A stretch of 64,000 nucleotides of DNA from Klebsiella oxytoca NBRC 105695. GTDB taxonomy: Bacteria; Pseudomonadota; Gammaproteobacteria; Enterobacterales; Enterobacteriaceae. Shown one piece after another: positions 58,017 through 64,000 of the stretch (positions within the stretch are counted from its first letter, which is position 1; every line of letters starts with the position of its first letter). The stretch spans positions 248,001-312,000 of the forward strand of contig NZ_BCZK01000001.1 of assembly GCF_001598695.1 (NCBI RefSeq). The letters are read 5' to 3'. Under the pieces are notes generated by a model, which was given only the letters and a program-made list of their open reading frames with translations, had not been told where the DNA came from and did no database searches. The position numbers were made by a program, and so were the translations under genes.

Positions 58017-58079
58017 AACATTGCTTCCTTATTTATTTCTTTAGTTTCTGCCCGCTTGCCGGCGGAAAGAATTTAGGTT

Positions 58080-59429
58080 TCAGGCTTCACGTTTTTGCAT
58101 GGAGGCAGCGTCATCACGTGGAGCAATTTTCAGGCGCTCAATCTTACCGACGATGAACCAGTAGCTGCAGACGGCGATAATCCCGTGGGTCCCAACGAAG
58201 ACCAGCGCGTTGGCGAAAGAGCCTGTTTCTTGCAGGATGTAGCCGATCACCACCGGCGTGACGATGCCCGCGATGTTACCCAGCGAGTTGAACAGGCCGC
58301 CGGTGGTACCGATGATCTCTTTCGGCGCGGTATCCGCGACCACCGCCCAGCCCAGGGAGCCAAAGCCTTTGCCGAAGAACGCGGCGCTCATCAGGAACAT
58401 CACCAGCGCTTCTGAACCTACGTAGTTGCAAAGGATCATACTGGCGCTCATGGTCAGACCGATGGTGATCGGGACCTTACGTGCCAGGCTCAGATTGTTG
58501 GTTTTACGCAGCAGCCAGTCGGAGAAAAAACCGCTCATAATGCCGCCCACCAGCCCGCAAATTGCCGGGACAGAGGCCATAAAACCGGCCTGAAGAATTG
58601 ACATCCCGCGCTCTTTCACCAGATAAATCGGGAACCAGGTCATAAAGAACCAGGTAATCGCGGAGATGCAGTACTGGCCGATGAAAATTCCGATCAGCAT
58701 CCGGCTTTTGAACAGCTGGCCGATCTCCTGCCAGCCTGCGCGCTTGCGTTCGCCTTTTACGCTTGCAACGGTGTCCAGTTCAACCAGTGCGCCGCCTTCC
58801 TTCAGGTACTCCATCTCTTCGTTATTGATTCCTGGATGCCTGGTCGGGACGTAAAAGAATTTAGACCAGCAGAAAGCGATGATGATGCCGATGACGCCCA
58901 TGACGATAAATACGTGATCCCAGCCGAAGGCGTGGCATAGCCAGGCCATCAGCGGAGTGAATATCGCCAGTGAAGCGTACTGCGCGCTGTTAAAGATGGC
59001 GCCGGCAACGCCGCGTTCTTGCGAGGGAAACCAGGCCGCGATGATACGACCGGCTGAGGGGCCAACTGGCGATTCGCATACGCCGAGCAAGAAGCGCAGG
59101 ATTAGCAGGGCCGGGACAACAAAAGTGATGTAGCTGACTAGTCCCATAAATACTGTCATCACTGACCACAGCAGGATCCCGAGAAACATGGCCCGTTTGG
59201 AGCCAACTTTATCGGCCACCCAGCCCGCAGGCGTCATACTGATGACGTACGCCCAACTGAACGCGGAGAAGAGATAACCAATTTCAACGGCGGTAATACC
59301 GAGCTCTTTTTGCATCTCCGGCCCGGCAACGGAGAGCGTGGCGCGATCCCCGGTTGCCAGCGTTAAGACAAGGGTTATCATAAATAAGATGTAATATCGG
59401 GCGTGCGTTTTCTTGCCTGCAATGCTCAT
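58080..59429 (-). CDS. MFS sugar-acid transporter (GudP/ExuT type)
   Basis: 449 residues with twelve membrane helices of the anion:cation symporter family. Signatures: TGDRATLSVAGPEMQKELGI at the start, WVADKVGSKRAMFLGILLWS, LLGVCESPVGPSAGRIIAAWFP, and GFFSDWLLRKTNN in the second half. This family imports D-glucarate, galactarate, hexuronates and similar acids by proton symport. It lies inside a catabolic operon and should import its substrate. Confidence 0.9.
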   Translation of the reverse strand: MSIAGKKTHARYYILFMITLVLTLATGDRATLSVAGPEMQKELGITAVEIGYLFSAFSWAYVISMTPAGWVADKVGSKRAMFLGILLWSVMTVFMGLVSYITFVVPALLILRFLLGVCESPVGPSAGRIIAAWFPSQERGVAGAIFNSAQYASLAIFTPLMAWLCHAFGWDHVFIVMGVIGIIIAFCWSKFFYVPTRHPGINNEEMEYLKEGGALVELDTVASVKGERKRAGWQEIGQLFKSRMLIGIFIGQYCISAITWFFMTWFPIYLVKERGMSILQAGFMASVPAICGLVGGIMSGFFSDWLLRKTNNLSLARKVPITIGLTMSASMILCNYVGSEALVMFLMSAAFFGKGFGSLGWAVVADTAPKEIIGTTGGLFNSLGNIAGIVTPVVIGYILQETGSFANALVFVGTHGIIAVCSYWFIVGKIERLKIAPRDDAASMQKREA

Positions 59430-59486
59430 TGTGCATTCTCCCGTTCCGGCAGCTAACGCCGGAAAAGTTTGTAGGGTAGAGAGTGG

Positions 59487-60248
59487 TTATTGGTTTTTTA
59501 TTTGTAAGTAGTGTCTTGCGCCGCTCACCAGATGTGGGGTGAGCGCAGTCACCAGATAATGAGCGCCCCAGCTTATCGCCTCAGCCGCGCGCTCCGGAGT
59601 TCCCACGTAGGTTCCGGCAATATTGCCGCTGGCGGCGATTTTGCGAATACAGCGCTCTATGGTTGCCAGCACATCGGGATGGTTGAGATCGTGTCCATAA
59701 CCCATCGAAACGGCCAAATCCCCCGGCCCGATGAAGTAGACGTCGGCCAGCCCGGTGGCGAGGATCTCATCCAGGTTTTCTACCGCTTCTATTGTTTCAA
59801 TATGTACCGATAGTATCCGCGAGGCGTTGGCTTCAGCCAGATAACGCGCTTTATCAGCGCACATTCCGTAGCTGGCTGCGCGCGGCAGGAAGGCAACTCC
59901 GCGTTCGCCCTGCGGGGGAAACAGCGTGGGCAGGGCGGCGGCGCGGGCATCTTCTACAGTATTGACCAGCGGTACCTGTACGCCATCGGCGCCGAAATCC
60001 AGCGCTTTGCGCATATATTCAGCCCGGTTGTATGGGACGCGCACCAGGCACGGCACCTGCTGACAATGAGAGGCGCGCACCATATCTTCCACCGTTTCCG
60101 GGTTCATATTGCCGTGCTCGTTATCGATAAGCACAAAATCAAATCCGATGGCAGCGGTAAATTCAGTTATTGCTGCTGAAGGGAAGGTAACAAAGCAGCC
60201 GTGTAACGGCCCGTCGCGGAGCCGTTGTTTCAAATCGGGAAAACGCAT
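59487..60248 (-). CDS. HpcH/HpaI-family class II aldolase (GarL-like)
   Basis: 253 residues from ATG 60248; longer starts lie in the upstream gene. FVLIDNEHGNMNPETVEDMV with the catalytic histidine, LVRVPYNRAEYM, GADGVQVPLVNTVEDARAA, the metal-binding glutamate in VHIETIEAVEN and aspartate in FIGPGDLAVSMG. These are the residues of GarL/RhmA/HpaI aldolases, which cleave 2-keto-3-deoxy acids to pyruvate and an aldehyde. With the GarR-like gene next to it, pyruvate and tartronate semialdehyde are likely products. Confidence 0.88.
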   Translation of the reverse strand: MRFPDLKQRLRDGPLHGCFVTFPSAAITEFTAAIGFDFVLIDNEHGNMNPETVEDMVRASHCQQVPCLVRVPYNRAEYMRKALDFGADGVQVPLVNTVEDARAAALPTLFPPQGERGVAFLPRAASYGMCADKARYLAEANASRILSVHIETIEAVENLDEILATGLADVYFIGPGDLAVSMGYGHDLNHPDVLATIERCIRKIAASGNIAGTYVGTPERAAEAISWGAHYLVTALTPHLVSGARHYLQIKNQ

Positions 60249-60249
60249 G

Positions 60250-61146
60250 TTAGCTCCTTGCTTTGACCTGGATGCCGGAGAGCTGCTCAAACACTTTTAT
60301 GATGTTGGAGTGATCTTCGTTGCCAACGCCCTGCGCTATGCAGGTTTTATATAATTCGCGCACCAGGCTGGCGATTGGCATGGGGGAGTCAATACCCTGG
60401 CTGAGCTCCATTGCCAGATTGAGATCTTTGTACTGCAGACGAGTCATAAATCCGGGCTCGAAGTTACGCTCCAGCAGCAGGCTACCGCGAATATCCAGCG
60501 CGCCACAGCGGGCGTATCCGGCGGAGAGCACCTCGACGATTTTGGCCGGATCGACGCCAGCCTTTGCCCCCATCACCAGCGATTCCCCCAGCGCAGCCAT
60601 AGTGGCGGCGGCCAGAACCTGGTTACAGGATTTCACCACCTGGCCTGCGCCGTTGTCGCCGACATGAGTGACGCGGCAGCCAAGCACTTCGAGTACCGGT
60701 TTACAGCGTTCAAAGACTTCGGTTTCGCCGCCCACCATAATTGACAGCGTACCGCCTTTCGCGCCTTTATCACCGCCGCTTACCGGGGCATCAAGCATTC
60801 GTGCTCCCAGCGACTTGATGGTGTCAGCAAATTGCTTTGTCGCCAGCGAAGAGATGGTGCTCATATCGATAACGACTTTACCTTCACGCAGCGCTGGTGC
60901 CAGGCCATTTTCACCGAACAGGACATCTTCCACCTGCGGCGTATTCGGTACCATGGTGATGGTGATATCTGCCGCTTCGGCGACCGCACGAGCGGATGCC
61001 TGACCGATAGCGCCATCACGGGCAATCTCTTCCACATCCTGCGCCACGATGCTGTAAATATGGACGCTGTAACCTGCTTTCAGCAGATTGCGTACCATCG
61101 GTTTGCCCATAATGCCCAGACCAATAAAGCCTAAAACTGGTTTCAT
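60250..61146 (-). CDS. GarR-like 2-hydroxy-3-oxopropionate reductase
   Basis: 298 residues from ATG 61146, which has AAGGTGA upstream. Rossmann GFIGLGIMGKPMV at the start, substrate motif DAPVSGGDKGA, and the catalytic lysine in GAGQVVKSCNQ, the beta-hydroxyacid dehydrogenase family pattern. The likely reaction is NADH reduction of tartronate semialdehyde to glycerate. One base separates its stop from the aldolase start codon's neighbour, so the two are coupled. It may also be a related hydroxyacid dehydrogenase. Confidence 0.88.
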   Translation of the reverse strand: MKPVLGFIGLGIMGKPMVRNLLKAGYSVHIYSIVAQDVEEIARDGAIGQASARAVAEAADITITMVPNTPQVEDVLFGENGLAPALREGKVVIDMSTISSLATKQFADTIKSLGARMLDAPVSGGDKGAKGGTLSIMVGGETEVFERCKPVLEVLGCRVTHVGDNGAGQVVKSCNQVLAAATMAALGESLVMGAKAGVDPAKIVEVLSAGYARCGALDIRGSLLLERNFEPGFMTRLQYKDLNLAMELSQGIDSPMPIASLVRELYKTCIAQGVGNEDHSNIIKVFEQLSGIQVKARS

Positions 61147-61156
61147 CTGTATCACC

Positions 61157-62461
61157 TTAATAAGTTTGGTATTCAATAATGCTGCGCAGCTCCGCAACAT
61201 CGATATCTGCGAATGCGCACCCTTCGCGATGGCTTAACCAGGCGGCCGTTCCGGCTGCGAAGCCCGTCAAAAAGCATTGCGCGGTGACGCGGGCCGAGGC
61301 CAACGCCTCATGCTCGGCGCTCAGCGTACGGCCTGCTGTAATCAGGTTGGGAACGTTTTCTGGCACCAATGTGTCGTACGGAATGTCGTACCAATCATTG
61401 TCGAGGTAGAACATAAAGATGCCGTCCTGGCCGTGTGCTTCGATGCACCAGGCGCTGCTGGCAACTTTGCGTTCGCTTTTGCGCGCCTGGAAAACATCGT
61501 CGTTGGTCAGGCGGTAGCGACCTGCAATGGTCCGACTCTGGCGGATGCCAATTTGCGCCGCGACATCGTTCAGGCGCGCCTGCTCGAATCCAGGAACCCA
61601 GGCGCGCAGGAAACGCTCGTATTCGCGTACCTGTTTGCGTCCCTTCAGTTCGGCAAACGTCAGATCCTCTGCGCAGGTGGCGTCAATCGGTCTGCCATCG
61701 TCGCGCAAAATGCTGGTGACGTTGCACATCACTTCGTCGGGGCGAGGTGAGGGCAGCAGATAGATATGCTTGCGCGGCAGGTGATATCCCTGTGCCTGCG
61801 CAGCTTCAACCCAGGCCTCCAGTTGGGCGACCGGGTGGCCAATGCCGCGTTCGATATCGACATTGCTCATACGAAACACCATGGTCGGATACTGGACCAT
61901 ACCGTTGCGCCCGCAGGTGTACGGGACGCCCGCTTTGACGCAGAGATCGCCATCGCCGGAGGCATCGATAAAGCGGCGGGCGGTTATTAACTGGCGTCCG
62001 CTTTTGTTCTCAATAATCACACCGAGCAGCTGATTGCCATCCATTACTACGTCAGTGGCAAGGGTGTGGAACAGCACCCGTGCGCCGCTGTCGGAGAGTA
62101 AATCGTCGGCCACCTCTTTCCAGGTGTGCGGCTCATGGACGACCAGCCGCGTTTCGCCAAACGGGAACGGTTCGCTGACGGCACCCCGGTGTTTCAGATG
62201 CTGGTAAAATTCACCGGCAAAACCGTGCACCAGCTGCTTATGGGGGCCTTTGCCGGAGGTAAACAGGCCGCAAATCGCGCCCGACATACCCGCTGTCGCC
62301 ATACCACCGCAAAAACCGTAGCGTTCAATCAGCAGGGTATTTTCCCCAGCTCGCGCAGCGGCGGTGGCTGCCGCAACACCGGTTGGACCACCACCCACTA
62401 CCAGAACATCAACGTCGTAGGTGACGGGGATCTTGTTGGCGACTTCGTGCCAGGTTTGCAT
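61157..62461 (-). CDS. FAD-dependent oxidoreductase (FAD_oxidored family)
   Basis: 434 residues. FAD-binding GGGPTGVAAATAAARAGENT near the N-terminus, followed by CGGMATAGMSG, and FIDASGDGDLCVKAG in the middle; C-terminus ITAGRTLSAEHEALASARVT typical of the PF12831 group. GAGGAGG precedes ATG 62461. Such proteins occur in sugar-acid and aromatic-acid operons; here it may oxidise the incoming polyol or acid before dehydration. The substrate is unknown, and no close named homologue comes to mind. Confidence 0.8.
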   Translation of the reverse strand: MQTWHEVANKIPVTYDVDVLVVGGGPTGVAAATAAARAGENTLLIERYGFCGGMATAGMSGAICGLFTSGKGPHKQLVHGFAGEFYQHLKHRGAVSEPFPFGETRLVVHEPHTWKEVADDLLSDSGARVLFHTLATDVVMDGNQLLGVIIENKSGRQLITARRFIDASGDGDLCVKAGVPYTCGRNGMVQYPTMVFRMSNVDIERGIGHPVAQLEAWVEAAQAQGYHLPRKHIYLLPSPRPDEVMCNVTSILRDDGRPIDATCAEDLTFAELKGRKQVREYERFLRAWVPGFEQARLNDVAAQIGIRQSRTIAGRYRLTNDDVFQARKSERKVASSAWCIEAHGQDGIFMFYLDNDWYDIPYDTLVPENVPNLITAGRTLSAEHEALASARVTAQCFLTGFAAGTAAWLSHREGCAFADIDVAELRSIIEYQTY

Positions 62462-62513
62462 GACGTGCCTCCTCTGTCATGAGGGTGAGACAGTCACCCT
62501 CATAATTTAATGA

Positions 62514-64000
62514 TTAGTCGATATTTTTCGCGTGGATGCGTCGTTTCCCCAGCACTGCGCCCTGCGCAATCGGCTGGACCAGTTGGGCATATTGCGACAG
62601 ATAGGTGCCGCTTCCGCCGCCCAGCGGCAGAGGTTTGGGCTGCCGTTGCGCCAGACGGGCATCAATCACTTCCTGCGGAACATCCATATTGATGCTGAGG
62701 TCGGTGAAGTTGATATGTACGGTTTCGCCTTGTTCTATCACCGCCAGGGGCCCGCCTGCGGCGGCTTCAGGCATTAGTTGGCCAACGATAATTCCGCGAT
62801 TCAGGCCCGAGAGTTCACCATCGGTGATCACCGCTACGTGCGCCGCGATTCCCGCGCCGTTGAGGGCTGCTACAAAGCTACAGGCAAACACCGTACCGGG
62901 GCCGCCAGCTGGACCCATATTGCGCAGAACAATCACGTCGCCTTTCTGTATTTTCCCTTCGCTCAACGCTTCAATGGCTTCGTCTTCACCTTCGTAGATA
63001 TTGGCTGGACCGGTAAATTGTTCCAGCTCTCCCGGTACGGCGGAGAGCTTAACAATCGCGCCGTCCGGAGCGAGGTTGCCGCGCAGGATGGCGACGCCAG
63101 GGCGCTGGCTGACCGGGTTATCCAGCGTGCGGATCACCTCGTGATTTTTTACTACCGCGTCTTTAATGTTTTCACCGACGGTTTTTTGCGTGACCGTTAG
63201 TGCATCCAGATTGAGGAAGTCGCGCAGCTGATTCATCACCGCCGTAGTGCCGCCCGCCGCTTCCAGATCTTCAGTGCGGAAGGGACCGTTAGGGCGAACA
63301 GAGGTCAGCAACTTGATGTCTTTTCCGTATTTTTCATACAGGCTGACCACATCGATGGGGAGTTCCGCCTCGGTGGCAACCGCAGAAAGGTGGCGAACAG
63401 TATTGACTGAACCGCCGACCGCCAGCACGGTCATCACTGCGTTCTGAATCGCTTTTTCGGTAAGGATGTCGCGCGGCAAAACCTGTTGCTGAGTGAGTTC
63501 GACGATCCGCTTCCCGGCGGCCTGGGCGTACTCTTTTACCTTACGACCGTTGGCCCAGATCGGTGAGTTGCCCGGCAGCGTCATGCCTAATGCTTCGGCG
63601 ACGATATGCATGGAGTTAGCGGTACCCAAACCGGCGCAGACGCCCGGCGACTGGATTGCGACATCGGTCATGTCGGTCAGTTCTTTTTCGCTGATGGCAC
63701 CTGTTGCCAGCGCGCCAACCTGCTCGTAAACGTCATCAATATCGAAGAACTGATCGTCGAATTTTTCATTTGAACACTTGCCGCCCACCTGATAACCGCA
63801 GGTCAGCAGCAGGGAAGGGACATTCAGCCGCGCCGCCGACATCAGATGCGCTGGCGTGGTTTTATCGCAGGAGGAGAGGCAGATCATCCCGTCCAGCACC
63901 GCGCCTTCCATCATGCATTCCACTTCATTGACCATCAGGTCGCGGGTCGGCATCAGATAACGCGCTTTTTTCCCGGCGCTGGTGACGAAGTCGCTGGGGG
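62514..64000 (-). CDS. IlvD/Edd-family dehydratase (5' end outside window)
   Basis: The frame is open to base 64000; about 495 codons are visible, of an expected 570-650. Features: LSSCDKTTPAHLM with an iron-sulfur ligand, CAGLGTANSMHIVAEALGM, the core NGPFRTEDLEAAGG, and VITDGELSGLNRGIIVGQLMPEAAAGG, as in dihydroxyacid, gluconate and xylonate dehydratases. Associated with a GarL-like aldolase it is probably a sugar-acid dehydratase rather than IlvD itself. The reading has no stop from 64000 to TAG or TAA at 62514, and its true start lies beyond the edge. Confidence 0.85.
   Translation of the reverse strand, partial: PSDFVTSAGKKARYLMPTRDLMVNEVECMMEGAVLDGMICLSSCDKTTPAHLMSAARLNVPSLLLTCGYQVGGKCSNEKFDDQFFDIDDVYEQVGALATGAISEKELTDMTDVAIQSPGVCAGLGTANSMHIVAEALGMTLPGNSPIWANGRKVKEYAQAAGKRIVELTQQQVLPRDILTEKAIQNAVMTVLAVGGSVNTVRHLSAVATEAELPIDVVSLYEKYGKDIKLLTSVRPNGPFRTEDLEAAGGTTAVMNQLRDFLNLDALTVTQKTVGENIKDAVVKNHEVIRTLDNPVSQRPGVAILRGNLAPDGAIVKLSAVPGELEQFTGPANIYEGEDEAIEALSEGKIQKGDVIVLRNMGPAGGPGTVFACSFVAALNGAGIAAHVAVITDGELSGLNRGIIVGQLMPEAAAGGPLAVIEQGETVHINFTDLSINMDVPQEVIDARLAQRQPKPLPLGGGSGTYLSQYAQLVQPIAQGAVLGKRRIHAKNID

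Overview
The window is chromosome of a gammaproteobacterium of the family Enterobacteriaceae, most like Klebsiella or Raoultella. The evidence is a nac gene with a sigma-54 promoter and an NtrC site, a type 1 fimbrial operon ending in a fimK-type EAL gene, and backbone genes in the E. coli 44-minute neighbourhood (shiA, cbl, erfK, yeeO, amn, mtfA, serU, yedJ, dcm) stitched together by four identical tRNA-Asn genes. Species cannot be fixed from sequence reading alone.

Layout. 1-1061: 5' part of shiA. 1365-3795: a secreted molybdopterin-fold protein coupled to a membrane GGDEF-EAL protein. 3866-4678: yeaR-yoaG with NarL-like heptamers; the yoaG product is internally duplicated. 4797-8630: a GntR regulator divergent from a phosphotransferase EIICB and a family 4 phospho-alpha-glucosidase. 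8669-16703: fimA-I-C-D-F-G-H-K on the minus strand. It has no fimB/fimE recombinase gene beside it; a LuxR-type regulator and a ToxR/CadC-type regulator with a FidL-like partner lie upstream, around a 782-base AT-rich control region with two perfect 9-5-9 inverted repeats.

19490-32850: tRNA-Asn, nac, cbl, erfK, then accessory DNA (GST with LysR; an MFS pump, a short UvrA-like ATPase, a SnoaL-like protein and a MarR regulator), then decayed sequence with a possible IS66 relic up against the second tRNA-Asn, then yeeO between inverted tRNA-Asn copies. 32951-44262: a very small membrane protein, amn, an unknown 84-residue protein, a membrane-anchored hydrolase, a gate-domain membrane protein, a PagP homologue, and an RND efflux operon that starts with a 36-residue membrane peptide and ends in an acyltransferase. 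44634-50805: universal stress protein with a P-type ATPase, a Fur-box-preceded IroE-like esterase, a cupin gene divergent from a LysR gene. 50863-56445: tRNA-Asn, mtfA, tRNA-Ser(CGA), a general porin, a small membrane protein, yedJ and dcm (no vsr). 56493-64000: a six-gene minus-strand sugar-acid catabolic operon whose promoter-proximal end lies outside the window.

The genes of most interest are the re-wired type 1 fimbrial locus, the UvrA-like/MFS/MarR module, the two hidden small membrane proteins, and the sugar-acid operon of unknown substrate. No CRISPR array, prophage or intact insertion sequence was seen.
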